Of a stretch of 64,000 bases of DNA, positions 8,441 through 16,795 are shown in pieces. Position numbers and translations under genes: made by a program. The first letter of the stretch is position 1. Each line of letters begins with the position of its first letter. This DNA is from Bacillus sp. Cs-700 (GTDB taxonomy: Bacteria > Bacillota > Bacilli > Bacillales > Guptibacillaceae). The DNA lies in the NCBI RefSeq assembly GCF_011082085.1, contig NZ_CP041063.1, positions 1,860,001 to 1,924,000 of the forward strand, in the 5' to 3' direction. The notes beneath the pieces were generated by a model. That model was not told the origin of the DNA. It ran no database searches and saw nothing but the letters and a program-made list of their open reading frames with translations.

Positions 8441-9505
8441 CTAAAAGCAGACCTGGTTTCGCCCATTTTTCTTCGCTTTATAAAGACACTTGTCTGCTCG
8501 TTCCACTGAAGCCATGAGAGGATTTTGTTGGTCGAGCTCAGCTAGTCCAATGGAAACCGAAACATTTTGTATTTCTTCTCCCATTTCAGTAATGAAATGT
8601 TGTTTACTCAAACTTCGCTGCAAGGTTTTCATCCGATCGTAAGCCTCTTCCTTGGTAGCCGCTTCGAGCATAACAATAAATTCCTCTCCTCCGTATCGTC
8701 CAACAAGCCAATCATCCTGTTCTGAAAGAAAAGCGGCAAAATCAGCAAGAACACGATCGCCATTCAAATGACCGTATGTGTCATTAATTTGCTTGAAAAA
8801 ATCAAGGTCAAGCATGGCCACCACTTTTAATAAATGACTCTCATGGTCTCTCGCTTTTCTAAGAAAACTTCTAAGGTTTAAAAGGCCTGTCAAAGAGTCG
8901 TGTTCCGCATAAAAACGGAGTTGCTCACTCATCTCAAGATTTTTTGTACTCGTTTGTATAAAGAAATACATGATTAGCGCAGATAGCTGAAAGGAAATAA
9001 ACCGCATTAAATACGAATAGACCGTAATGTCTTCTGAAATAATATGGCCAACGATCGCATCCGAAATAAACCAGATGCCAATAAAATAAAAAAACACCTT
9101 TAAATATGTAAGGTTTTGAACAAGCTTCCGTCTTACTAGCATGGTTACAAAGGTCGGGATTAACAAGGTGAAAAAGAGTTCGAGGTAAATAAATTCACCT
9201 GGAAAAGCAAAACGAGCTAAGATAATGATGATTAGCACGGGAATGCCAAATTGATAGCCATGGTACAAAACAAGTATCACCATTGGAATGGTTCGCAAAT
9301 CGAACAGATAACCGTCTAACGAAACTGGAAGCATATAGAGACAGATAATACCGATGGCCACAATGAGGATATGCGAGACTGCAGCAACGTGATTGGGCCA
9401 CCGTTTTTGAAAGGTGAGATAGTACAAGCTCTGAATGCAAAGATGCATAAACAATAAGATTGAGAAATTAGCTAATAAAGATTGCATCGGGCGTGTCACA
9501 TCCAT
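8441..9505 (-). CDS. Membrane-bound diguanylate cyclase (GGDEF domain)
   Basis: A 354-residue protein. Residues about 1-180 carry six predicted membrane helices (5TMR-LYT/MASE-like sensor region). A GGDEF domain follows (about 195-354) with the active-site motif GGEEF preceded by RY, DLDFFKQINDTYGH, and the C-terminal KKNGRNQV. The active-site residues are intact, so it should make cyclic-di-GMP. The allosteric I-site (RxxD five residues before GGEEF) is replaced by QDDW, so product inhibition is probably absent. The ribosome binding site before ATG 9505 is weak. It sits just upstream of the SDR-like gene. Confidence 0.88.
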   Translation of the reverse strand: MDVTRPMQSLLANFSILLFMHLCIQSLYYLTFQKRWPNHVAAVSHILIVAIGIICLYMLPVSLDGYLFDLRTIPMVILVLYHGYQFGIPVLIIIILARFAFPGEFIYLELFFTLLIPTFVTMLVRRKLVQNLTYLKVFFYFIGIWFISDAIVGHIISEDITVYSYLMRFISFQLSALIMYFFIQTSTKNLEMSEQLRFYAEHDSLTGLLNLRSFLRKARDHESHLLKVVAMLDLDFFKQINDTYGHLNGDRVLADFAAFLSEQDDWLVGRYGGEEFIVMLEAATKEEAYDRMKTLQRSLSKQHFITEMGEEIQNVSVSIGLAELDQQNPLMASVERADKCLYKAKKNGRNQVCF

Positions 9506-9598
9506 AATGATTATTTTTATGTTTCTTACTTAAAGATTCTACACCTATTTTATCTGTTTTGGAAAATAATAGCATGTCTTATTCTATATGTTATGAAG

Positions 9599-9638
9599 AA
9601 AACCAAGTATCACTCCTTCTGGAGAAATACTTGGTTTT
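9599..9638 (-). terminator. Terminator of the OYE gene
   Basis: AAAACCAAGTAT/ATACTTGGTTTT arms around a 16-base loop; T-rich on the minus strand, 31 bases after the stop codon at 9669. Confidence 0.8.
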
Positions 9639-9668
9639 CATAATAAGCGGCCAGGTTATGACATCTAT

Positions 9669-10772
9669 TTAGTATAATTTTTGCAAAGCTTCTTTATCAA
9701 AGGGTAAAAGGTCATCTGCACGACCATCGCGTACTTTGCTTACCCATTCAGGATCCATTAATAGAGAGCGACCAATGGCAACAAGGTCAAATTCCTCATT
9801 TTCTAGCTTTCCAATCAAGCCATCAAGACTAGTTGTATTAGCACCTGCGAAACTTGTAAATTCTCCATCAAGTCCAACGGAGCCTACTGAAATAACTGGC
9901 TTACCAGTCAGTTTCTTCGTCCAACCTGCTAGATTCAATTCGGAGCCTTCAAATTCTGGCTCCCAGAAACGACGTGTTGAGCAGTGGAAGATATCTACTC
10001 CGGCTTCAACGAGCGGCGTTAGGAACTGTTCTAATTCCTCAGGTGTAGTGGCAAGCTTCGCTTTAAAATCATGCATTTTCCATTGAGAAAAACGGAATAT
10101 AATCGGGAAGTCTGGACCAACTTTCCGACGGCACGCTTCAATGATTTCAACTGCGAACTGTGTTCTCCCTACAAGATCGCCACCGTAGCGGTCAGTGCGC
10201 TGATTTGTTTGTTCATAGAAAAACTGATCAATTAAATAACCGTGTGCTCCGTGAAGTTCGATCGCATCAAAACCGAGTCGCTTTGCATCTGCAGCCGCCT
10301 GAGCGTACGCTTCAACGAGCTGTTCAACTTCTTCTGTAGTTAAAGGTTCGTTTACTTTCTCACCCGAAAGTGCTAAACCGGATGGCCCAACTGGTTGTGC
10401 TTCTTCGTTTGGCAGTTCACCCATTTTTCGAGTCATTCCAACGTGCCAAAGCTGAGGCGCAATTTTACCGCCAGCTTCATGCACTTCTTTGACGACATTC
10501 TCCCAGCCATTAAGTGCTTCTTCACCATGAAATACTGGAATACTTGCACCTGAAACAGAAGAAGGATGGTTAATACCTGTTCCTTCTGTGACGATTAAGC
10601 CAACACCATTTTCAGCTCTACGGCGATAATATGCAGCTACATCTTCACCTGGTACATTTCCTGGTGAAAAACCTCTCGTCATTGGAGCCATAACCGTACG
10701 ATTTTCTAAAGTTAATTTTTCACTATTGAACGTTTTGAATAACGCTTCAGTTGTTTTTGTTGTATGTGTCAA
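9669..10772 (-). CDS. NADH:flavin oxidoreductase (Old Yellow Enzyme family)
   Basis: A 367-residue FMN-dependent ene-reductase of TIM-barrel fold. Visible family motifs are NRTVMAPMTRG near the N terminus, the substrate-binding ELHGAHGYLIDQF with its His/His-like pair, NQRTDRYGG, and VAIGRSLLMDPEW near the C terminus for FMN phosphate binding. Such enzymes reduce activated C=C bonds of enals, enones or quinones and serve in electrophile detoxification. The start is TTG at 10772, nine bases after GGAGG. Single gene with its own terminator. Confidence 0.9.
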   Translation of the reverse strand: MTHTTKTTEALFKTFNSEKLTLENRTVMAPMTRGFSPGNVPGEDVAAYYRRRAENGVGLIVTEGTGINHPSSVSGASIPVFHGEEALNGWENVVKEVHEAGGKIAPQLWHVGMTRKMGELPNEEAQPVGPSGLALSGEKVNEPLTTEEVEQLVEAYAQAAADAKRLGFDAIELHGAHGYLIDQFFYEQTNQRTDRYGGDLVGRTQFAVEIIEACRRKVGPDFPIIFRFSQWKMHDFKAKLATTPEELEQFLTPLVEAGVDIFHCSTRRFWEPEFEGSELNLAGWTKKLTGKPVISVGSVGLDGEFTSFAGANTTSLDGLIGKLENEEFDLVAIGRSLLMDPEWVSKVRDGRADDLLPFDKEALQKLY

Positions 10773-10890
10773 ATTGATTTCCTCCTCTATCCTTCGTGCA
10801 CTTCATATTATTTCAAAATCGCATTTTAAATGAAAGCAATCTGTTTGTGTGATGTGCTGGTGGCATGATGGAACCTGAAGAACGCTATTA

Positions 10891-10960
10891 ATTCCGCGAT
10901 AATCACCATAATTCCGCGAAAAGGCGATTTTTTTCCGCGATTTTTAAATTAATTCCGCGA
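10891..10960. repeat. Phased ATTCCGCGA repeat, copy A
   Basis: Four units: ATTCCGCGA at 10891, 10911 and 10952, and TTTCCGCGA at 10932. The starts are 20, 21 and 20 bases apart. Spacers are AT-rich and differ from each other. The same arrangement recurs at 45231-45300. It lies between the yuiD terminator and the OYE gene. Function unknown. Confidence 0.85.
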
Positions 10961-10977
10961 TCTGCCAAATCACAAAG

Positions 10978-11004
10978 AAATCATAGGCAAAGCGCCTATG
11001 ATTT
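10978..11004 (-). terminator. Terminator of yuiD-like gene
   Basis: AAATCATAGGC/GCCTATGATTT perfect 11-base arms with a 5-base loop, directly after the stop codon at 11015 on the minus strand. Confidence 0.85.
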
Positions 11005-11014
11005 CCTCTCTGTA

Positions 11015-11482
11015 CTACTTATTCTCATATTTAGCTGAAAGAAAGCCTAAAGTTGCCCCCAATATGGCGCCACCTAAAACCTCAACAGGTTGATGTCCAA
11101 GAAGCTCTTTCAACTCTTTTTCTCTTTCCACGAATTGCATGCTGGGATAATCACCAGAGATCGTGGCCAGGTTATCTTCTAAATCGTTTACTAGAGCAGC
11201 AATTTCTCCAGTGTGACGCCTCACTCCCTGAGCATCATACATCACAATCACTCCGAATATAGTCGCGAGAGCCGTTTCTGTATGACGAGATCCTTTGTGT
11301 GAGGCAATGTAAGAAGTAAGGGCTGCAACACCAGCGGAATGCGAACTCGGCATTCCACCGGTTGTCGCGACTTGTTTCAAATCCCATTCTCCTGATAGCT
11401 TCTTATGCGTCAAAATCTTCAACCCTTGAGCAATTGCGATTGACGACACCGCCGTTAAAATTCCTCTGTTCATTTTTTGCAT
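11015..11482 (-). CDS. yuiD: Divergent PAP2 family protein (DUF212, YuiD-like)
   Basis: About 155 residues, close to B. subtilis YuiD (158). It contains TTGGMPSSHSAGVAAL (about residues 35-50), MYDAQGVRRHTGEIAA and LLGHQPVEVLGGA, the conserved blocks of DUF212, a membrane family related to acid phosphatase/vanadium haloperoxidase. Two to three helices are predicted. The substrate is not known. An ORF reaches 11635, but GGAGG correctly precedes the ATG at 11482, and the longer form would overlap the VOC gene. Confidence 0.85.
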   Translation of the reverse strand: MQKMNRGILTAVSSIAIAQGLKILTHKKLSGEWDLKQVATTGGMPSSHSAGVAALTSYIASHKGSRHTETALATIFGVIVMYDAQGVRRHTGEIAALVNDLEDNLATISGDYPSMQFVEREKELKELLGHQPVEVLGGAILGATLGFLSAKYENK

Positions 11483-11600
11483 CTCTCTCATCCTCCACTT
11501 TGCCATCTTTTCTGCCCGAGCAGAATGTTCTATTACACGCATTACCCTTTTCAGAGGAATTCTACGCAGAGAGAGTGTTATTTCAGAAAACAAGTTACAT

Positions 11601-11972
11601 TTATCTATGCTGATCAACAAGAATAGGATTTCCATCCGGGTCTTCTATTGTAAAACTCGCTGGTCCTTCAATTGAATCGTCCGCTTCAGAAAGGATGTTT
11701 ACACCGTTTTCTTTTAACGTATTTTGAAGGACCCGAACGTCCGTAAACGACTCAATATTTTCAGCATTCTCATCCCATCCAGGATTAAACGTAAGCATAT
11801 TTTTCTCGAACATTCCTTGGAAAAGGCCAATAACTGTACTTCCATTCTTCATAATCAGCCAATTATGAGAGATATCTCCCCCTAACGATTGGAAACCTAA
11901 TTTTTCATAAAAATTTTTTGACGCTTCAATATCCTTCACACTTAAACTGACAGAAAAAGCCCCTAACTTCAT
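11601..11972 (-). CDS. VOC (glyoxalase/bleomycin resistance) family protein
   Basis: A 123-residue protein with the two beta-alpha-beta-beta-beta modules of the vicinal oxygen chelate fold: SVSLSVKDIEASKNFYEKLGF at the start, and FTIEDPDGNPILVDQH at the end, with the typical Asp-Pro-x-Gly-Asn turn. Function cannot be narrowed beyond a dioxygenase, lyase or binding protein. ATG at 11972 follows GAGGAGG. It precedes yuiD on the same strand with a 118-base gap and no visible terminator between, so cotranscription is possible. Confidence 0.85.
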   Translation of the reverse strand: MKLGAFSVSLSVKDIEASKNFYEKLGFQSLGGDISHNWLIMKNGSTVIGLFQGMFEKNMLTFNPGWDENAENIESFTDVRVLQNTLKENGVNILSEADDSIEGPASFTIEDPDGNPILVDQHR

Positions 11973-12115
11973 ATTTCTACCTCCTCATAATAAAGTTGCT
12001 ATAAACGGTTCTTCTCTATGTCCTAGCCTCTTACCTTTTATTACTTGTTTTAAAATAGCATTTACTTATGAGCCGAGCGTGGTTCATAAAGACGAATTTT
12101 CTGTTGTGCTTTTCA

Positions 12116-14035
12116 CTACTCTTCATAATCAATTTTCAAGCCGTCCACATGCTTTCGATTCATCAATTTCTTTTTCTTTCTATTCTCAACCGATTCAAAA
12201 AGGATATCAAAATCATAATTCTCAGGGTAAAGTTCGCTTGCAGGCAGAAGGAGTTTTAATCGCTTCGCATGAATCGTCTCTTTTTTGCCATTAATCATGA
12301 CAATCACGTTCCCAAACTCATCAATCGGTTTGTAAACAATTCCTTTTTCCTTCATAGAAGGTATCGCCACGCTGTCTCCAATGGCAAACTGTTCAAAGTG
12401 CTTTTCAACCTGTACTTTTTGCCGTCGCGGTTGATCGACTTTTTTACTTTTCAATTGTTGCTCATAGTGCCAATCGCGCTGATCACTCTTATCGTAAGTT
12501 TCCTTCTCCTGATAAGTAATTTCATGAGCGCGCTCGATAATCTTCGGATGCATGCCAAGCCTGAGGGCAATTGCAAATGCCTGACTTTCACCCGGTATGC
12601 CCATTCGCAGCTTAAACGTTGGCCTCAGTGATTCTGGATCAAACTCCATCGACCCGTTCTCGAAATCAGGATGGGCAGATGCAAAATTCTTCATCTCGCT
12701 ATAATGCGTTGTGGAAAGAATGGTTGCACCAAGGCGATTTAATTGTTCTAAAATCGATACGGCAATTCCCATCCCTTCACCAGGGTCTGTTCCTGAACCA
12801 AGCTCATCTAGAATGACAAGAGCATCAGGGCCAGCATCTTGTAAAATGGTAATGATATTCGAAATTCGTGAAGAGAAAGTACTTAACGATTGTTCAATAC
12901 TCTGTCCATCGCCAATATCAACGAGTATGTTGCCGAACATTCCAAACACAGAAGACTCTTCAGCCGGAATGTGTAAGCCGCATTGCACCATCATCGCAAG
13001 AAGACCGACTGTTTTAATGGCAACGGTTTTCCCTCCTGTATTTGGGCCAGTAATCACTAATCCTTTATATCCTTTCCCAAGTTCAAGAGTTAAGGGAACA
13101 GCTTCTTTAGCTAACAAAGGATGGCGACCGTTGCGTAGTTCGATCATCGGCTCAGGTGATAGCAGAACGTGACTGCCATCAATCGCTACACTATATTTTG
13201 CTTTAGCAAAAATATAATCATAGTGCGTCATCGTTTCAATGTTAATGGAGATCTCCTGTGCATATCGCTCCACTTCTCCAGTTAGCCTGCTCAGAATGCG
13301 CTGTTCCTCTAGGTATTCATCTGCTTTTAATTCATTTAAATCTACTTGAACTTTTCGAACTTCCTCAGGCTCAATATAAACCGTTGAACCACTAGATGAT
13401 TGATCGTGAACCGTTCCTTTGATTTGTTTACGATATTCCTTTTTAACTGCTACAACATAATGGCCGTTACGATCACTAATAATGGTATCCTGGAGAGCTT
13501 TTCGTTTCGATGATGAACGTAGAAGTTGGTTAAGTTTCTCCTTCACCCTTTCTTCATATACAGTTATTTTCTTTCTTATTCTCCCTAACTCTTTACTCGC
13601 AGTATCGTCAATCTCCCCATTTCGTATCGCTCGCTTTAACTCTTCTTCAAGATCTGTAAGGTCATAAAGAGAATACACATAGCTTGAAATTGTAGGAGCT
13701 AACCACTCTTTCCCTGCCATGAACTGCTTCATTTTCCGTCCACTTTCAATCAAATCTAGTACGGTTGTGAGCTGGTCAGGTCGTAATGCAACTCCTTTGT
13801 TTAGTTGCTTCATCACTTGAATAATGCCATGAAGACCATGAAGAGGAACGCTAGAGCTCTTCTTTATAATTGCTTTTGCCTCGGTTGTTTCATTTAATCT
13901 ATTTTGCACCACTTTCGTATCATGTGAGGGTTTCATTTTCTGAATCTCCTCTTTCGCTTCTTCGGAAAGCGCATAGTGGGCGATCTCGCTCCGAATTTTA
14001 TCAAATTCAAGTGTTGTCATCGTTTGTTCGTTCAA
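12116..14035 (-). CDS. MutS2-like ATPase without Smr domain
   Basis: A 639-residue MutS-family protein. The clamp/lever helical part (about 1-290) is followed by the ABC-type ATPase: Walker A GPNTGGKT (about 328-335), a Walker B in ALVILDELGSGTDPGEG and STTHYSEMK. A basic KOW-like tail occupies about 530-600. Bacillus MutS2 (MutSB, about 785 residues) ends in a Smr nuclease domain; that domain is absent here, so this is a shorter paralogue. MutS2 acts on recombination intermediates or collided ribosomes; the role of the short form is unknown. Start is TTG at 14035, after GGAGG. A structured leader precedes it. Confidence 0.85.
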   Translation of the reverse strand: MNEQTMTTLEFDKIRSEIAHYALSEEAKEEIQKMKPSHDTKVVQNRLNETTEAKAIIKKSSSVPLHGLHGIIQVMKQLNKGVALRPDQLTTVLDLIESGRKMKQFMAGKEWLAPTISSYVYSLYDLTDLEEELKRAIRNGEIDDTASKELGRIRKKITVYEERVKEKLNQLLRSSSKRKALQDTIISDRNGHYVVAVKKEYRKQIKGTVHDQSSSGSTVYIEPEEVRKVQVDLNELKADEYLEEQRILSRLTGEVERYAQEISINIETMTHYDYIFAKAKYSVAIDGSHVLLSPEPMIELRNGRHPLLAKEAVPLTLELGKGYKGLVITGPNTGGKTVAIKTVGLLAMMVQCGLHIPAEESSVFGMFGNILVDIGDGQSIEQSLSTFSSRISNIITILQDAGPDALVILDELGSGTDPGEGMGIAVSILEQLNRLGATILSTTHYSEMKNFASAHPDFENGSMEFDPESLRPTFKLRMGIPGESQAFAIALRLGMHPKIIERAHEITYQEKETYDKSDQRDWHYEQQLKSKKVDQPRRQKVQVEKHFEQFAIGDSVAIPSMKEKGIVYKPIDEFGNVIVMINGKKETIHAKRLKLLLPASELYPENYDFDILFESVENRKKKKLMNRKHVDGLKIDYEE

Positions 14036-14115
14036 TTTCTCTTCCTCCTCAGTCGTTTGTTCCTCCTATAATGCGTTCGTTCAATTAACATACATACACA
14101 CCTTTCCTCCAACGA

Positions 14116-14160
14116 AAAAAAGAGCTACAAATGAACACAGGTTCACTCGTAGCTCTTTTA
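14116..14160 (-). terminator. Terminator in the mutS2-like leader
   Basis: AAAGAGCTAC/GTAGCTCTTT with an inner TGAAC/GTTCA stem, followed on the minus strand by seven T. It lies 80 bases before the mutS2-like start, so it ends upstream transcripts or acts as an attenuator. Confidence 0.8.
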
Positions 14161-14202
14161 TAAAAGGGTAGACTTCCCCATTCCTATGCTTAAAAAAGCA
14201 TA

Positions 14203-14229
14203 TAAAAAGCCGCGCACAGAGGCGCAGCT
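14203..14229 (-). terminator. Second terminator-like hairpin
   Basis: On the minus strand AGCTGCGC, loop CTCTGT, GCGCGGCT (one G-T pair) then TTTTTATATG. It lies between the SDR gene and the mutS2-like gene, 40 bases ahead of the stronger terminator. Confidence 0.65.
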
Positions 14230-14264
14230 GGAATGGTCGTCATCATTCATGAGCTTAATCTGTG

Positions 14265-14359
14265 TTCTTAACTAAATTGACAGAAGGCATAATTAAATAA
14301 GCATAGTATTTATGCGTCTTTAAAAACCAAACTGTCTATAAAATTACGTTAGTTAAGAA
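14265..14359. repeat. 95-base nested inverted repeat (possible sRNA or MITE)
   Basis: Perfect 11-base ends TTCTTAACTAA (14265-14275) and TTAGTTAAGAA (14349-14359). Inside are GACAG (14279-14283)/CTGTC (14332-14336) and GCATAA (14287-14292)/TTATGC (14310-14315). The gap 14036-14443 holds no gene, only this structure and two terminators. A small RNA ending at the 14203 terminator or a miniature transposable element are the two likely readings. No flanking target duplication was seen. Confidence 0.5.
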
Positions 14360-14443
14360 TCACCGATAACATAAACTTTTCCCCTTTTTCTTTTCAGGTT
14401 ACACTTATTATAAAGGAGGGCGTCACTTCTTTCAAGCCCAGAT

Positions 14444-15211
14444 TTAAAAGGCGTGAGAAGTAGTCCCACCATCAATGATAAGATTCTGCCCTGTTGTATA
14501 GCTAGAATAAGGTGAAGCGAGATAAAGAACAGCAGGAATTAGCTCCTCCAATTGACCAATACGATGCATCGGATTACTGTTCTTAATTTTATTTAAAAGA
14601 ATCGGGTTCTCAAGCGCTTTTTCGTTAAATGGTGTTTTTATGAAACCGGGACTAATCGCATTCACGGTAATGCCAAGCGGAGATAGCTCTTGTGCTAGCT
14701 GTTTCGACAATTGGACAACTGCCGCTTTACTTGGACCATAAGGTGTGGAAAATGGCAGGCCAACTTCACTTGCCATTGATGCAATGTTAATAATTCGTGA
14801 TCCTTGTTGTTCTTTCAAATCAGGGAGAACTGCTCTTGTCATCATATAAACAGATTTGACATTTGTTTCCATAACATCATCCCATTCACTAGGTTCCAAC
14901 TCTTCGATCGATTTCCGCACCGTTTTACCTGCATTATTAATAAGAATAGTAATAGAACCAAGTTTCTCATGGATATCAGTTACGAATTCTTTAATACTCT
15001 CTTCCTTTGTAACATCATAAACAAATGGAAGAACTGTTCCATTTGTTTCTTTGCTTAATTCCACTGCCGTTTCTTCAAGTATATTTGAGGTTCGTCCTAC
15101 TATAGCAACTTTAGCACCAGCTTCAGAGAGAGCACGAGCCATTGCTTTTCCAATCCCTCTTCCTCCACCCGTAACGACGGCTACCTTGTTTGATAGATCA
15201 AAATACTTCAT
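14444..15211 (-). CDS. SDR family oxidoreductase
   Basis: About 255 residues, a classical short-chain dehydrogenase. The cofactor motif TGGGRGIGKAMA is at about 14-25, NNAG at about 90, catalytic Ser in INIASMAS, and the YGPSKAA Tyr-x3-Lys motif at about 158; GGTTSHAF closes the chain. The arrangement resembles gluconate 5-dehydrogenase/3-oxoacyl-ACP reductase-like enzymes; substrate unknown. ATG at 15211 follows GGAGGAGG; a TTG six bases earlier is less well placed. It diverges from the second symporter gene. Confidence 0.88.
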   Translation of the reverse strand: MKYFDLSNKVAVVTGGGRGIGKAMARALSEAGAKVAIVGRTSNILEETAVELSKETNGTVLPFVYDVTKEESIKEFVTDIHEKLGSITILINNAGKTVRKSIEELEPSEWDDVMETNVKSVYMMTRAVLPDLKEQQGSRIINIASMASEVGLPFSTPYGPSKAAVVQLSKQLAQELSPLGITVNAISPGFIKTPFNEKALENPILLNKIKNSNPMHRIGQLEELIPAVLYLASPYSSYTTGQNLIIDGGTTSHAF

Positions 15212-15408
15212 TTTCAACCTCCTCCTCTACTTTCTCTACCATACAAAAGAAATTTATTTTCTTCGACTCAAATGCATTACGCCGAACAAGAAAGCGCTCT
15301 TTTCTATCATTCGACAAATGTCAGAAAAAATTTATTTGGTTTTATAAAGGTTATTGTGGTAATTTGTTAGAATATTTAGTATTAACATACATAAAGGAGG
15401 AGTTCTTA

Positions 15409-16761
15409 TTGGAAGCAGCATTAAATAGTATTAGTGGATTTGTGTGGGGGTGGCCCTTGCTCATCCTGCTCGTTGGAACGGGTATTTACCTCACGATCCG
15501 TCTTGGTTTTCTCCAATTCACCATGCTTCCATATGCGTTGAAGCAAGCCTTCACGAAGAAGCAAGATAAAACATCTGAAGGGGATATTTCTCATTTCCAG
15601 GCTTTAATGACAGCCCTTGCTGCTACAATCGGAACAGGTAATATCGCCGGTGTTGCAACAGCGGTTTTCGTGGGGGGACCTGGTGCTGTTCTTTGGATGT
15701 GGATCAGCGCGCTCTTTGGAATGGCCACAAAATATGCAGAAGCCATTCTCGCAGTTAAATACCGGTCTGTAAACGCAAAAGGTGAAATGTCAGGTGGACC
15801 GATGTACTACCTTGATAAAGGCCTTAATATGAAATGGCTTGGTATGATCTTTGCATTCTTTGGTGCTTTTGCTGCATTTGGTATTGGTAATATGGTGCAA
15901 TCCAACTCAGTTGCTGATGCAGTGGCTACTTTTGGTATTGCACCTTGGATTACCGGTCTTGTCTTAATGCTTTTCACTGGAATGGTTATTCTTGGTGGAA
16001 TCAAAAGCATTGGTAAAGTAACAGCTTACTTCGTTCCTGTCATGGCCTTATTTTATGTTATCGGAGGACTAGTTGTTATTTTCATGAACCTTGAGCTTGT
16101 GCCTGCTGCTGTATCGCTTATTTTCTCAGATGCCTTTACAGGTGAAGCAGCTGCTGGTGGTGCGATTGGTGCCGTTATTCGTTACGGTGTAGCGCGTGGG
16201 GTATTCTCGAATGAAGCTGGGCTTGGTTCCGCTCCAATTGCTGCTGCTGCTGCGAAAACCGATTATCCAGGTCGTCAGGCTCTCGTATCAATGACCCAGG
16301 TTTTCATTGATACGATTGTTGTCTGTTCCATCACTGGAATCGCGCTCGTAATGGGAGACCTTTACGGAGGCGACTTGAATGGTGCTGCGTTAACAACGGC
16401 AACATTTGAAAAGTTCCTTGGAGTTCCTGGTGCACTCATTGTTACGATTGGTCTTATTCTTTTTGCTTATTCTACTGTTCTTGGCTGGTCGTATTACGGA
16501 GAAAAGTGCTTCTCTTATCTGTTTGGAGACGCATCGATCAAATATTATCGCTTCGTTTTCGTTTTAGCCGTTTTTGTAGGAACAACGTTAAAACTAAACG
16601 TTGTTTGGTTACTTGCAGATATCTTCAATGGCTTAATGGCACTGCCAAACTTAATCGGCCTACTCGGTCTATCTGGGGTTGTGGTTGCTGAGACAAAACG
16701 TTTCCTTGAGAAAGTAAAGGAAGAAAAACGCGAGGCGCATTCCACAGGCGTTTCAAATTAA
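15409..16761 (+). CDS. Sodium:alanine symporter family protein (AGCS), second copy
   Basis: About 450 residues and about 11 membrane helices; paralogue of the protein encoded at 6106-7515. AGCS signatures: ATIGTGNIAGVATAVFVGGP, GGPMYYLDKGL and FSNEAGLGSAPI. An open frame extends upstream to 15190, but that part has no membrane-protein character and overlaps the SDR promoter region. TTG at 15409 has AAAGGAGGAG eight bases before it and gives the family's usual N terminus, so it is taken as the start. No glycine riboswitch was seen in the leader. Probably imports alanine or glycine. Confidence 0.92.
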   Translation: MEAALNSISGFVWGWPLLILLVGTGIYLTIRLGFLQFTMLPYALKQAFTKKQDKTSEGDISHFQALMTALAATIGTGNIAGVATAVFVGGPGAVLWMWISALFGMATKYAEAILAVKYRSVNAKGEMSGGPMYYLDKGLNMKWLGMIFAFFGAFAAFGIGNMVQSNSVADAVATFGIAPWITGLVLMLFTGMVILGGIKSIGKVTAYFVPVMALFYVIGGLVVIFMNLELVPAAVSLIFSDAFTGEAAAGGAIGAVIRYGVARGVFSNEAGLGSAPIAAAAAKTDYPGRQALVSMTQVFIDTIVVCSITGIALVMGDLYGGDLNGAALTTATFEKFLGVPGALIVTIGLILFAYSTVLGWSYYGEKCFSYLFGDASIKYYRFVFVLAVFVGTTLKLNVVWLLADIFNGLMALPNLIGLLGLSGVVVAETKRFLEKVKEEKREAHSTGVSN

Positions 16762-16795
16762 AAAGGTGTCGGGGGAAATGCCCCCACACCTTTTC
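16761..16795. terminator. Bidirectional terminator
   Basis: AAAAGGTGT-GGGGG and CCCCC-ACACCTTTT arms; it separates the converging symporter and ABC exporter genes. Confidence 0.9.

Noticed and set aside
10891-10960. CRISPR array
   Set aside because: The repeated unit is only nine bases and spacers 11-12 bases; no cas genes.
14265-14359. Complete insertion sequence
   Set aside because: Only 95 bases, no transposase, and no clear target-site duplication.
14036-14443. T-box or other known riboswitch before the mutS2-like gene
   Set aside because: No T-box core sequence or known aptamer motif was seen; the structure is listed as unknown.
15190-15408. N-terminal extension of the second AGCS symporter
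   Set aside because: It overlaps the divergent SDR gene start, lacks membrane character, and TTG 15409 has a strong ribosome binding site.
15217-15408. Glycine riboswitch before the AGCS gene
   Set aside because: No conserved glycine aptamer elements are visible in the leader.
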